Shown here: positions 24,075 through 32,710 of the stretch, piece after piece
Layout: each line of letters opens with the position of its first letter
Numbering within the stretch: the first letter of the stretch is position 1
Assembly (NCBI RefSeq): GCF_000337455.1
Contig: NZ_AOIU01000032.1
Span: forward strand, 1 to 53,315
DNA length: 53,315 nt
DNA from: Halosimplex carlsbadense 2-9-1
GTDB lineage: Archaea; Halobacteriota; Halobacteria; Halobacteriales; Haloarculaceae
Direction: 5' to 3'
Program-made: the position numbers and the translations under genes
The notes under the pieces: generated by a model
The model's input: only the letters and a program-made list of their open reading frames with translations
What the model was told of the DNA's origin: nothing
The model's database searches: none

Positions 24075-25282
24075 AGCAGACCCACCTCCCGTCCGGCGGC
24101 CTCGAAGGCGTCGAGACAGCGAGCGACCTCTTCGTCGGTGTGTGTCGCCATCGGTGCGACCCTGATGCGGGCGGTCCCCTCCGGAACCGTCGGCGGGCGG
24201 ATCGCCGGCGCCTCGATCCCCCGGTCGGCCAGGCGGTCACCCAGGGCCAGCGCGTCGTCGCGGTCCCCGACGAGGACGGGAAGGATCTGCGTCTCGCCGA
24301 GGACCTCGTACCCCATCGACTCCAGCCCTTCGCGGAGCGTCGCGACGGTCGCCCAGAGCCGGTCGGCTCGGTCCGTCTCGCGGGCGATCCGGAGCGCCTC
24401 GCGGGCGGCGCCCACCGCCGGCGGCGCCAGCCCCGTCGAGAAGACGAACGAGCGCGCGGCGTTCAACAGGTACTCGATCAGCGCCTCGTCCCCCGCGACG
24501 TAGCCGCCCTGGCTCGCCAGCGCCTTCGAGCACGTGCCGAGTTGCACGTCGACGCGGTCGGCCAGCCCCTCGCGCTGGACGACCCCGCCGCCGTCGTCGA
24601 ACAGTCCGGTCGCGTGGGCCTCGTCGACCATCACCCACGCGTCGAACGCCTCGGCCGCGTCACAGACCTCCGTCAGGGGCGCCACGTCGCCGTCCATCGA
24701 GAACACCGAGTCGGTGACCACGAGCCAGTCCTCTTCGGTCGCGCTGTCCAGGGACCCGGCCGCTCGCTGGGCCAGCTTCGCCCGCAGGTCGTCGGGGTCG
24801 GCGTGGTCGTAGACGACGGTCTCGTCGGCGCCGAGCCGGCAGCCGTCGACGATGCTCGCGTGGTTGAGTTCGTCGGAGAACACCGCGTCCGGCCCGAGGG
24901 CCTCGATGGTCCCGACGTTGGCGGCGTAACCCGACGAGAACAGCAGCGCCCTGTCCGTGCCTTTGCAGTCGGCGAGGTCGCGCTCGAACGCCCGGTGGAG
25001 GCCGGTGTCGCCGGTGACGAGGCGGGAGGCGCCGGCGCCGGTCCCGACCGAACGGGCGGCGTTCTCGGCGGCCTGGAGGACCCGACGGTCACTGGCGAGC
25101 CCGAGGTAGTTGTTCGAGGCGAACACGAGCGATCGGTCGCCGAAGTCCGGAGCCCCACCCCGCGGGTCCGGACTGAAGCGGGTCCGCGCGCCGACGGACT
25201 CGGCGGGGTCGAGGCGGCGTCGCAGGCCCGCGCGCTCTCGTTCCCGCAGCCGCGCGTCGAGGTCGAAACCGCGGTCGGTCAT
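24071..25282 (-). CDS. bioF: 8-amino-7-oxononanoate synthase
   Basis: PLP enzyme joining a pimeloyl thioester and alanine to give KAPA. From the ATG at 25282 it has 403 residues; a longer open frame upstream lacks similarity. Motifs: SNNYLGLASD (56-65), DEAHATG (220-226) and the PLP lysine Lys253 in GTCSKALASQGGY. No gene for making the pimeloyl moiety (bioC, bioH, bioI, bioW, bioZ) is nearby. It sits 82 bases after the hypothetical gene of the cluster. Confidence 0.9.
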   Translation of the reverse strand: MTDRGFDLDARLRERERAGLRRRLDPAESVGARTRFSPDPRGGAPDFGDRSLVFASNNYLGLASDRRVLQAAENAARSVGTGAGASRLVTGDTGLHRAFERDLADCKGTDRALLFSSGYAANVGTIEALGPDAVFSDELNHASIVDGCRLGADETVVYDHADPDDLRAKLAQRAAGSLDSATEEDWLVVTDSVFSMDGDVAPLTEVCDAAEAFDAWVMVDEAHATGLFDDGGGVVQREGLADRVDVQLGTCSKALASQGGYVAGDEALIEYLLNAARSFVFSTGLAPPAVGAAREALRIARETDRADRLWATVATLREGLESMGYEVLGETQILPVLVGDRDDALALGDRLADRGIEAPAIRPPTVPEGTARIRVAPMATHTDEEVARCLDAFEAAGREVGLL

Positions 25283-25364
25283 ACCCGTGGGCGGGGGCCG
25301 CCCGCCCCTCGTCCTTTCGGTCGGTCGTCGGGTCGCGACCGATCGGCGACGCGACCGTTCACCC

Positions 25365-25964
25365 CTACCCGTCGAGATACGAGACGAAGACCATCCCATC
25401 TGTCTTCAGTTCGTACTCGATGTCGGTCGCGAGTTCGTTGTAGTCGAACGGCTCGGTGACGACGTGGTACCCGTTCGGCGTCTCGCGAGTGAGGGCGACC
25501 TCGGTGTGACTCCGCAAGTCGTCGATCAGGGCGTCGCGGTCGGCCGCGGTCGCGTCGTCGAGGTCGAAGACGAAGTTCGTCTCGTCGCGACACGCGTCCG
25601 ACTGCAGGGTCGACAGGAACTCGCTGTCGACCCGCTTGAACTTCGCCCGGACGCCCTCGTCGCCGTGGATCCGGCCCTCCAGCCAGTCGTCCATCGACCG
25701 CCGGAGCTCGAACGTCGCTTTCAGCGCGTCGCGGGCGTTTGCCGTCAGGTAGAGCCTGAATCGCTCGTCGAACCGCCTGGCGGCGTGGTCCAGCTCGGCG
25801 GCCTTCCGGCCGAGTTCGTCCCCGTCCTCGACGACCTTCCGGATCGCCGGGGCGGAATTGCTCGTCGTCCCCTCGTTCTCCTTGGCCCGCGCGAGCGCTA
25901 CGAGCAGGTACACCCGGTCGCCGCCGAACTCGCAGTACTCGCCGAACGGCTCCATGTCGACCAT
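25365..25964 (-). CDS. Unknown conserved-looking protein within biotin cluster
   Basis: A 199-residue protein I cannot place in a named family. The N-terminal two thirds are helical and charged (GGDRVYLLVALARAKENEGTTSNSAPAIRKVV...ARDALKATFELRRSMDDWLEGRIHGDEG). The end has a small alpha/beta unit, NFVFDLDD-x-ATAADRDALIDDLRSHTEVALTRETPNGYHVVTEPFD, resembling the DLDD and T-x-GGYH pattern of nucleic-acid polymerising or ligating folds, but too weak to call. GTTTAG (about 25988-25994) 25-30 bases before the ATG suggests its own leaderless promoter. Position between bioU and bioF could be accidental. Confidence 0.6.
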   Translation of the reverse strand: MVDMEPFGEYCEFGGDRVYLLVALARAKENEGTTSNSAPAIRKVVEDGDELGRKAAELDHAARRFDERFRLYLTANARDALKATFELRRSMDDWLEGRIHGDEGVRAKFKRVDSEFLSTLQSDACRDETNFVFDLDDATAADRDALIDDLRSHTEVALTRETPNGYHVVTEPFDYNELATDIEYELKTDGMVFVSYLDG

Positions 25965-26044
25965 GGCCGTTCTGGGCGGGCGAGGGACTAAACGCTGGTC
26001 GAAGCGTGCGAACGGTGAACGAGGGGATCGAGCGCCCGCGACGT

Positions 26045-27178
26045 TCAGAAACTCGGCATGACGTCCGCGGGGCCGTAGACGCCGTAGTCGCCGGCGCGGT
26101 TGCGGAGGACGGCGGCCTTCAGGTAGCCCAGCGCGGGGCCGTTGACGTTGGCCTCCATACTGGTCGCGTCGTCGAGTTCGAAGGTGTTGGTGCCGCGCTC
26201 GCCGTCGAAGGTGGTGCCGGTGACGCGGACGGTCGTCGTCGTCGGCTTCTCGTCGGAGCGCACGTCGAGGACGCCGCCGACCGACACGTCCTCGGCGTCG
26301 CAGATGCCGGCCCGCTCCAGGAGCACGTCGTCGGCGTGCTCCATGTCGTGGAACTCCAGTTGGCCGCCGTGCTCGGCGATCAGCTCCTCGATCGCCTCTT
26401 CACTCATCTCGCGAGCCGTCTCGATGTCGTAGCCGTCGAGGTGGGCGATGTCCTCGCGGACGGTCCCGCGGTTGTCCTCGTACCCCGACTTGAGCCCGAC
26501 GCCCCACCAGATCTCGACGTCCTCGACCTCGACGAACGACTGGGCGGCCAGCGCCGCCGCGCCCGTCAGGAACCCGGGCGTCGCGCCCGCGCCGCAGACG
26601 AAGGTGATGCCGCTCTCTTCGAGGGCGTCGGTGCGGTCGTCGAGCATCCCGATAACCCGCGAGCGCTTGAGTACGTCCACGAGGACGCCCTCGTAGCCCG
26701 CGCCGGCGAAGCGCTCGGCCACCCGCGGGATGAAGTCGTGTTCGAGGTTCGGGAGCGCGAGCAGGACGGCGTCGATTCCGTCGCTCTCGGCTATCACGTC
26801 GTCGATGGGTGTCTCGGTGGGTTCGCCCTGCGCGCTGGCGACGATGCCGGCGTCCTCGCCGGCTTGCTTCACGCCGTCGGTGGCCGTCGCGGTCCCGTCG
26901 TCGACCGATCCGCCCTCGACAGCAGCGGCCCCACCGTCCGACGCGTAGTCGCTCTCGGGCGTCGCCGGGGTGTCCCCGTCCGCCTCGGGACCCGAGGCGA
27001 TGTTGCCCTCGGTCGCGTCGAGCAGTTCGTCCACGTCGAGTCCCGAGTGATCGACCGCGACGCCGTTGCGGTCGCAGGCGGCGACGGGGGTGAGCCCGTC
27101 TTTGTGCCGCGCCACGTCGAGCGTCCGTCTGCCGATGCCACCGGTGCCGAGTACCGCGAATGTCACGTCGTCGTCCAT
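26045..27178 (-). CDS. bioU: BioU-like (S)-8-amino-7-oxononanoate aminase-type dehydrogenase
   Basis: Probably converts KAPA to diaminopelargonate in place of BioA. It is a 377-residue saccharopine-dehydrogenase-like protein: Rossmann motif LGTGGIGRRTLDVA (10-23), then ALPNLEHDFIPRVAERF, GVLVDVLKRSRVIGML with Lys171, CGAGATPGFLTGAAALAAQSF, TVREDIAHLDGY, MEHADDVLLERAGIC and the end VYGPADVMPSF. These blocks match cyanobacterial BioU as I remember it; Lys171 falls where that enzyme's sacrificial lysine lies. An acidic insert of about 60 residues (60-120) interrupts the N domain. It lies 24 bases after bioB, and no bioA is present in the window. Confidence 0.72.
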   Translation of the reverse strand: MDDDVTFAVLGTGGIGRRTLDVARHKDGLTPVAACDRNGVAVDHSGLDVDELLDATEGNIASGPEADGDTPATPESDYASDGGAAAVEGGSVDDGTATATDGVKQAGEDAGIVASAQGEPTETPIDDVIAESDGIDAVLLALPNLEHDFIPRVAERFAGAGYEGVLVDVLKRSRVIGMLDDRTDALEESGITFVCGAGATPGFLTGAAALAAQSFVEVEDVEIWWGVGLKSGYEDNRGTVREDIAHLDGYDIETAREMSEEAIEELIAEHGGQLEFHDMEHADDVLLERAGICDAEDVSVGGVLDVRSDEKPTTTTVRVTGTTFDGERGTNTFELDDATSMEANVNGPALGYLKAAVLRNRAGDYGVYGPADVMPSF

Positions 27179-27202
27179 GGATTGAGTGTCGAAGTCGCGT
27201 CG

Positions 27203-28372
27203 TCAGTCGGACACGTTGCTGGTCGCGCTGCCCGCGGCGGTCTCGATGTCGCTCTCGGTGTCCGTCCCGTCGCGGCTCGCGGCTTCGCCGCTCGCTCCGT
27301 CCGCGGCCTCCCTTCGGTCGGCCGCGCGCGCCTTCACCGCGTCGGGGTCGAAGCCGTTAGCGTCCGTGTTCGGTTCCAGCCCCGCTCGCTCGACGACTTC
27401 GATGTCCTCGGCGGGCGACTGGCCCTCCGTCGTGAGGTAGTCGCCGGTGAGCATGCCGTCGGCGCCCGCCTCGAACGGGAGGTGTTGCTCGTCCTCGGCG
27501 AGGTTGGCCTCGCGACCGCCGGTCAGCCTGACCCTGGCCTCCGGGTGGAGCAACCGATACACGGCGATCGTCGCGACGATCTCCTCGGTCGTGATCGCCG
27601 CGCCGTCGTCGAACCGTTCGCCCAGCGGCGTCCCCGCGACGGGATTGAGGATGTTCACAGGGAGCGAGGAGACCCCCACGTCCTGCAGGGCAATCGCCGC
27701 GTCTACGCGGTCGGCCGGGCTCTCGCCCATGCCGAGGATGACCCCGGCACAGAGGTCCATGCCGGCCCCCTTGGCGACTTCCAGGGTCTCGACGCGGTCC
27801 TCGAAGGAGTGCGAATCGACGATCTCCGGGAAGAAGTTCGGGGAGGTCTCGATGTTGTGGTTGTAGTGGTTGAGCCCCTCCTCGGCCAGGATCTCCGCCT
27901 CATCCTCGGTGAGGATGCCGAGCGAGGCGTCGACCTCCACGTCGGTCTCGTCGCGGACCAGCCTGATGGCTTCGAGGACCTCTTCCCACTCCTCCGGGCG
28001 GTGTTCCTTCGAGACGCCCTTCTCGGCGACGACGATGCCGAACCGCTGGGCACCGTCGCGTTCGGCCCGCTTCGCCGCTTCGAGGATCTTCTCGGGGCCG
28101 AGAAAGCCATAGTTGTCGATGCCGGTGTCGAAGTGGACCGACTGTGCGCAGAAGCCACAATCCTCGGCGCAGTCGCCGGCCTTGGCGTTGACGATCGAGC
28201 AGGCGTCGACGGTGCCGTCGCCGAACTCGGCGCGGACCGCGTCGGCCGCCGCCGCCAGCTCGTCGACCGGCTGTGCGATCAGCGCCAGCCCGTCGCGGCG
28301 GTCCAGACGCTCGCCCGCCAGCACGCGCTCAACGGCGTCGTCTATCGTTCGGTTGCCGGTCTCGTAAACCAC
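27203..28372 (-). CDS. bioB: Biotin synthase
   Basis: Radical-SAM enzyme inserting sulfur into dethiobiotin. The CxxxCxxC cluster is CAEDCGFC (Cys68, 72, 75) within the family block SIVNAKAGDCAEDCGFCAQS; YNHNIETS and GREANLAEDEQ are further family motifs. About 60 acidic residues at the C-terminus are a haloarchaeal extension. I chose the GTG at 28372 (MVYETGNRTIDDAV): the longer frame needs a TTG start and places a T-rich box (about 28395-28403) inside the gene instead of about 25-30 bases before it. Confidence 0.92.
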   Translation of the reverse strand: MVYETGNRTIDDAVERVLAGERLDRRDGLALIAQPVDELAAAADAVRAEFGDGTVDACSIVNAKAGDCAEDCGFCAQSVHFDTGIDNYGFLGPEKILEAAKRAERDGAQRFGIVVAEKGVSKEHRPEEWEEVLEAIRLVRDETDVEVDASLGILTEDEAEILAEEGLNHYNHNIETSPNFFPEIVDSHSFEDRVETLEVAKGAGMDLCAGVILGMGESPADRVDAAIALQDVGVSSLPVNILNPVAGTPLGERFDDGAAITTEEIVATIAVYRLLHPEARVRLTGGREANLAEDEQHLPFEAGADGMLTGDYLTTEGQSPAEDIEVVERAGLEPNTDANGFDPDAVKARAADRREAADGASGEAASRDGTDTESDIETAAGSATSNVSD

Positions 28373-28438
28373 GATCGAACCGTCGGTTGACGGGTGCAAA
28401 AAAGTTCCCCAGCGGGCGGGTGGCGAAGGCTGACGGCC

Positions 28439-29143
28439 TCACTCCCCCCAGTAGAACCGGGGCGCGAGGAACATGTACCCCAGCGCGGCGACGAGCAGGA
28501 AACGCGGGAGGACACGCCCGTACGCGAACGGCGCGAGGACGGCCGCCGCCTGGACGACGCCCAGAACCCCGGCGTCCCGGGCGCGGAGTTTCGGATAGGG
28601 GACCGGGGCGACCATCGCCACCGAGAGCGCGGCGGCGACGGCCAGCAGGCCCGGGACCCACGTCAGCCCGGCGAGATAGGCGGCGGCCAGAATGGTCGCG
28701 CCGAGCGTGTTCTGGATGCCCGGGCGGTTCTCGTCCGGACCGACGAACTCGCTGTAGAGGCTGGTCCGCAGGACCGAGAAGACGACGAACAGCGCGCCGA
28801 CGCCGACGGCCGCGACGGCCTGGGCGGGCGGTGCGGTCCCGATCCCGTCGGCCAGCCAGCCCCACCCGGAGCCGGCGACGCCGACGACCAGCAGGGCTGG
28901 CGTCGCGCCGAACGAGACCACGTCGGTCACCGAATCGAGTAGCGGGCCGACCTCGGTGCCACCGAAGGTCCGGGCCGCGATCCCGTCGAGCGCGTCGGCG
29001 ATGGCGGCCAGCAGGACGAGTCGGGCGGCCAGGTGGGGGTCCGAGAGCGCGACGACGCCGGCGGCGAACCCCACGACAGCGTTGCCGAGCGTGATGGCGT
29101 CGGCGACGCCGAGGCGCTCGCGCACGCGCAACCCCTCGCTCAT
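28439..29143 (-). CDS. pssA: CDP-alcohol phosphatidyltransferase, archaetidylserine synthase
   Basis: Makes archaetidylserine from CDP-archaeol and serine; in haloarchaea this enzyme is linked to lipid attachment of PGF-CTERM proteins by archaeosortase. The 234-residue membrane protein has the CDP-alcohol motif DG-IA-AR...G...D...D in DALDGIAARTFGGTEVGPLLDSVTD, with several hydrophobic helices after it. The ATG giving MSEGLRVRERLG is preferred over an upstream TTG/ATG pair. Phosphatidylglycerol-type synthases share the motif, so serine as acceptor is family-based inference. Confidence 0.78.
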   Translation of the reverse strand: MSEGLRVRERLGVADAITLGNAVVGFAAGVVALSDPHLAARLVLLAAIADALDGIAARTFGGTEVGPLLDSVTDVVSFGATPALLVVGVAGSGWGWLADGIGTAPPAQAVAAVGVGALFVVFSVLRTSLYSEFVGPDENRPGIQNTLGATILAAAYLAGLTWVPGLLAVAAALSVAMVAPVPYPKLRARDAGVLGVVQAAAVLAPFAYGRVLPRFLLVAALGYMFLAPRFYWGE

Positions 29144-29169
29144 ACCAGCCCGGTCGGTGAGCGGGTACA

Positions 29170-29355
29170 TCAATCACGGGGAAGCGCGGTCGTCGTTCGC
29201 GACCGCCGGATCCGCGGAGAGCGGCCCTCGACAGGCCCTGCTTCCCCGACGACGTCGAGGGCCTCCGCGAGCGATTCGACGCGCTCGCGCGGTTCGACCG
29301 TTGCGGGACCGATGCCGGTCGGCCGCGCCGAGGACGCCGAAAAGCCAGAAGGCAT
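29170..29355 (-). CDS. Possible 61-residue small protein
   Basis: MPSGFSASSARPTGIGPATVEPRERVESLAEALDVVGEAGPVEGRSPRIRRSRTTTALPRD, split here as one open frame between pssA and divergent thrC; positions 21-40 look helical and ordered, and the tail is basic. Third-position GC is lower than in neighbours, so coding status is uncertain. It fills an otherwise empty 250-base gap and ends 26 bases before the pssA start, so it could be the first gene of the pssA unit. Confidence 0.4.
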   Translation of the reverse strand: MPSGFSASSARPTGIGPATVEPRERVESLAEALDVVGEAGPVEGRSPRIRRSRTTTALPRD

Positions 29356-29394
29356 TTGTGACGCTCGGATAGACAGGTAGGGCAAGGCAACCCT

Positions 29395-30630
29395 ATGACA
29401 CTCGTCGAGGCCCTGGCCTGCGAACGCTGCGGGCGCCGGTACGCGCCCGCCGACGTCGAGTACACCTGCCCCGAGCACGACGGCGTGGCGGGCATCCTCG
29501 ACGTACGCTACGAGTACGACGCCGTCAGCGACGAACTCGCCGGTGTTCTCGACGGCCCCACGGAGGACCTGTGGACGTACGAACCGCTGCTCCCGGTCGA
29601 CGGCGAGCCGGTCAGGCTGGGCGCCGGCGGCACCGACCTCCTCGACGCGCCCGCGCTCGGCGACGCGCTGGGCGTCGACGCCCTCGTCAAAAACGAGACG
29701 ACCAACCCCACGGGCTCGAACAAGGACCGCGGGAGCGCCGTCGCCGTCTCGCGGGCGCGCCAGCAGGGCCACGACGTGGTCGCCTGCGCCTCGACCGGCA
29801 ACGCCGCCGCGTCGCTCGCGGGCTACGCCGCCCGCGCCGGGCTCGACTGCCGGATCTTCGTCCCCGCCGACCTCCCCGAAGCCAAGGCCGTCCAGCCGCG
29901 CCTCTACGGCGCGACGGTGCTTGGCGTCGACGGCACGTACGCCGACGCCTACGAACTCTGCCGGGAGGTCTCCGCCGAGCGCGGCTGGTACAACCGCAAC
30001 GCCGCGATGAACCCCTACGCCGTCGAGGGCAAGCGCACGCTGGGGTTCGAACTCGCCGAACAGGCGCCCGACGCCGACTGGGTCGCGATGCCGATGGGCA
30101 ACGGCTGCTCGCTGGCCGGCGCCTGGAAGGGCCTCCGGGAGTTCGAGCGGCTCGGCGTCGTCGAGGACACGCCGAAACTGCTCGGCGTCCAGGCCGCGGG
30201 CGCGACCGCCATCCACGACCGCTTCGTCGCCGAGTCGGACGACAGCGACGCCGGGTCTCGGACCGGGGAACGCGAGGACGGCGGCGACACGACCGCCGAC
30301 AGCATCGACGTTGGCGTCCCGCACAACGCGGGCAAGGCCTGCCGCGCGCTCGCCGAGAGCGGCGGCGACGCCGTCGTCGTCTCCGACGAGGCGATCCGCG
30401 ACGCCCAGCGCCTCCTGGGCGAGTGCGAGGGCGTCTTCGCCGAACCGGCCTCCGCCGCGGCGGTCGCGGGGATCCGGGCGGCCGTCGATAGGGGGACCGT
30501 CGCGCCCGGCGAGCGCGTCGTCACCGTCGCGACCGGAACGGGACTCAAGGACTCGGCCAGCGCCCGCGAGGCCGTCGACGACGTGATCTCCGTCGACGCC
30601 GCCGGGCAGGGCCTGCCGGAAGACCTCTGA
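29395..30630 (+). CDS. thrC: Threonine synthase
   Basis: PLP-dependent conversion of O-phosphohomoserine to threonine. The 411-residue protein has an N-terminal zinc-ribbon-like segment (CERCG at 9-13, CPEH at 25-28), the PLP lysine Lys110 in NPTGSNKDRGSA, the phosphate loop CASTGNAAASLAGYAARAG and GTGLKDS near the end. A polar insert around 283-300 (DDSDAGSRTGEREDGGDTT) is haloarchaeal-type surface decoration. Upstream is a short, possibly leaderless region ending AGGCAACCCT directly before the ATG. Confidence 0.88.
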   Translation: MTLVEALACERCGRRYAPADVEYTCPEHDGVAGILDVRYEYDAVSDELAGVLDGPTEDLWTYEPLLPVDGEPVRLGAGGTDLLDAPALGDALGVDALVKNETTNPTGSNKDRGSAVAVSRARQQGHDVVACASTGNAAASLAGYAARAGLDCRIFVPADLPEAKAVQPRLYGATVLGVDGTYADAYELCREVSAERGWYNRNAAMNPYAVEGKRTLGFELAEQAPDADWVAMPMGNGCSLAGAWKGLREFERLGVVEDTPKLLGVQAAGATAIHDRFVAESDDSDAGSRTGEREDGGDTTADSIDVGVPHNAGKACRALAESGGDAVVVSDEAIRDAQRLLGECEGVFAEPASAAAVAGIRAAVDRGTVAPGERVVTVATGTGLKDSASAREAVDDVISVDAAGQGLPEDL

Positions 30631-30648
30631 AGACGGGTTGGCGGTCGT

Positions 30649-31323
30649 TCAGCGCTCCTCGATCTCTCCGAGTCCGAGCCGCGCGGCCGTCACGACGGTC
30701 CCGGTGACGAGGATGGCCAGTTGCCAGCCGTGGCGCACCACCGGAAACATCCGCTCGGGGTCCTCGACGGTGTCCGGGTCCGGCCCGCCCCCCTCCCCGC
30801 CGGGGTTGGGGTCGACGCCCGTCGAGATGTTGACCTCCTGGGAGGAGCCGCGGCTGCGCGGGCCGGACTGTTCGGCCTCGGGACTCAGGTCGACGTAGCT
30901 CTGGACGATCCCTCGCTGGTCGGAGACCTCGAAGCGGCCGTCGAGGACGTAGAACTGGTCGTGGAGCGGCCACAGGGGGTTGACACCGTGGTCGACGAAG
31001 TCGAGCCCGATGCCCGCGAACGCCAGCGCGACGACGCTGACCCACGCGAGGCGGACTCCCTCCGGCCCCCAGCGCCCGCGGACGAACGAGCGGTCGCGCA
31101 GGCGGAGATCGGCGTACAGGAGCGCGCTCGCAGCGATCGGGATGAGGAAGGTGTGGAGCAGCGTCCGGTGGCCGGCGACGAAGAGGAGGGCGAGAAACGA
31201 GTCCAGGTCCGGTGCGGCGACCACGGCGAGGACGACCAACAGCGACCGGCGGTCGAACATCGACCCCAGCAGCGCGGCGGCGATCATCCCGCCGAAGGCG
31301 AGATGCACCAGCGTCGAAGGCAT
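30649..31323 (-). CDS. Membrane-bound metal-dependent hydrolase (YdjM/DUF457)
   Basis: A 224-residue inner-membrane protein. It starts MPSTLVHLAFGGMIAAALLG, with the early His typical of the family, then PDLDSFLALLFVAGHRTLLHTFLIP, where Asp and His residues form the presumed metal site. Four or five hydrophobic helices span to a final helix before the C-terminus, with an extracellular loop between. Substrate unknown. The ATG at 31323 is preferred to an upstream ATG because the family begins M-x-x-TLVH. Confidence 0.75.
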   Translation of the reverse strand: MPSTLVHLAFGGMIAAALLGSMFDRRSLLVVLAVVAAPDLDSFLALLFVAGHRTLLHTFLIPIAASALLYADLRLRDRSFVRGRWGPEGVRLAWVSVVALAFAGIGLDFVDHGVNPLWPLHDQFYVLDGRFEVSDQRGIVQSYVDLSPEAEQSGPRSRGSSQEVNISTGVDPNPGGEGGGPDPDTVEDPERMFPVVRHGWQLAILVTGTVVTAARLGLGEIEER

Positions 31324-31450
31324 ACCCGTGGCTGTGGGATGCAGTAGCATAACTTTTCAGGGCGCCTCGGCGACCACGGAAATCGAACGAAGCGAGCTCG
31401 AAGCGCCGCTCGTCGGCGGGATCGGGCGTTCCGCCGCTTCTATATCCCTC

Positions 31451-31457
31451 GGAGGTG
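31451..31457 (+). promoter_or_regulatory. Strong ribosome-binding site fixing the CNNM-type start
   Basis: GGAGGTG is a near-perfect anti-Shine-Dalgarno match 12 bases before the ATG at 31470. It overlaps the GTG at 31455, ruling out that earlier codon as start. Such strong sites are uncommon in this window, where many genes look leaderless. Confidence 0.5.
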
Positions 31458-31469
31458 AAACCGGCGGCG

Positions 31470-32609
31470 ATGATCGGTCTCGAGACCTGGGTCCGGTTGA
31501 TCGGCGGCGTCGGCGTGGCGCAGGCGCACAGCTCGATGGCCTCCCTGGAGGTCTGGATCCGGCTGATCGCGGGGGTCGGGTTGATCCTCGCCAACGGCTT
31601 CTTCGTCGCGATCGAGTTCGCGCTGACCCGGGCGCGGCAGTTCACCGAGGAGGAGTTCGTGGACGGCAGCGCGGCGCTCGAACGCGCCTGGGAGATGACG
31701 AACAACCTGGAGATCTACCTCACGACCTGCCAAGTCGGGATCACCGCCTCCAGCATCGCGGTCGGGATCGTCGCCGAACCCGCGCTGGCTGCGCTCTTCT
31801 CCCCGCTGTTCGAGGGGACGCGACTGGCGACTATCGGCGCCGGTGCCATCATCGCGTTCCTGATCATCAACCTCGTCCACCTCACCCACGGCGAGCAGAC
31901 GCCGACGTATCTCGGCGTCGAGCGCTCGCGGATGGTCTGTCGGTACGGCGCGGGCCCGCTGTACTGGTTCAACTGGGCGATCTCCCCGTTGATCACCCTG
32001 GGCGACTGGGTCGCCAAGGCGACGCTGGGGCTGTTCGGCATCGAGATGACCGGCGCGTGGCTCGAGACCGAGGAGGACGTCATCGAGTCCCGCGCCGACC
32101 TGCGGAACAAGATGGGGTCGGTCTTAGACGAGGGCGACCTCACCGAGGAACGGCGCGACGAGGTGATGAACGCGCTCTACATCGGCGAGCGCCCCGTCCG
32201 CGAGGTGATGGTCCCCGCCGACGACATCGTCGCGCTCTCGACGACGGCGGACACCGAGGAGAACTTCCGGCGGATGGAGGACAACCCCCACACGCGCTAC
32301 CCGCTGGTCGGTGAGAACCTGACCGACTTCCGCGGGATCCTCTATCTCCCCGTCCTCGCGGGCCATCGCGAGCAACTGGCTGACGGCGGGAACGTGGACT
32401 TCGAGGGCCTGTCGGCGCCGCCGATGACGCTCTCGCCCGACGCGGACGTGAGCGACGCTATCGACCAGTTCCAGGCCGAAAATCAGGAACTCGCCCTGGT
32501 CATCGAAGACGGCGAGGTGGTCGGGATGGTCACCGTCACGGACCTGCTCGAATCGGTCACCGGCGACATCGAGGACCCGATCGACACCGGCGAGACGACC
32601 CCGAACTGA
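31470..32609 (+). CDS. CNNM/CorC-family transporter (DUF21 + CBS pair)
   Basis: A 379-residue membrane protein probably exporting Mg2+ or similar cations. DUF21 spans residues about 25-190 (LILANGFFVAIEFALTRARQF...GEQTPTYLGVERS), and two CBS motifs follow (VREVMVPADDIVALSTTADTEENFRRMEDNPHTRYPLV; DVSDAIDQFQAENQELALVIEDGEVVGMVTVTDLLESV). The C-terminal CorC-HlyC domain of longer members is absent. An extra hydrophobic segment of about 25 residues precedes DUF21. A palindromic repeat follows its stop. Confidence 0.8.
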   Translation: MIGLETWVRLIGGVGVAQAHSSMASLEVWIRLIAGVGLILANGFFVAIEFALTRARQFTEEEFVDGSAALERAWEMTNNLEIYLTTCQVGITASSIAVGIVAEPALAALFSPLFEGTRLATIGAGAIIAFLIINLVHLTHGEQTPTYLGVERSRMVCRYGAGPLYWFNWAISPLITLGDWVAKATLGLFGIEMTGAWLETEEDVIESRADLRNKMGSVLDEGDLTEERRDEVMNALYIGERPVREVMVPADDIVALSTTADTEENFRRMEDNPHTRYPLVGENLTDFRGILYLPVLAGHREQLADGGNVDFEGLSAPPMTLSPDADVSDAIDQFQAENQELALVIEDGEVVGMVTVTDLLESVTGDIEDPIDTGETTPN

Positions 32610-32634
32610 CCGGGGCGACCGTCGCCGTCATAGA

Positions 32635-32707
32635 GATTCTTGCGAGCGGTTGCCGGGTCGACCACACGATAGCGTGCGGTCGATCCCGGAATGGCTTGCA
32701 GTAATCC
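32635..32707. repeat. Palindromic repeat element, copy 1
   Basis: About 73 bases forming a long imperfect hairpin: GATTCTTGCGAGCGGTT on the left arm, CCGGGTCGACC-CACG near the loop ATAG, and CGTG-CGGTCGATCCCGG returning. The same element in inverted orientation is at 33626-33700, with strong identity over about 60 bases of the core. It lies in the gap between convergent CNNM and trxA genes, so it may also serve both as a terminator. Confidence 0.7.
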
Positions 32708-32710
32708 GTA

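Noticed and set aside
29376..29392. AGGGCAAGGCAACCCT before thrC as a possible iron box
   Set aside because: It does not match the TTTAGG-N4-CCTAAA pattern; only short GGG/CCC arms pair.
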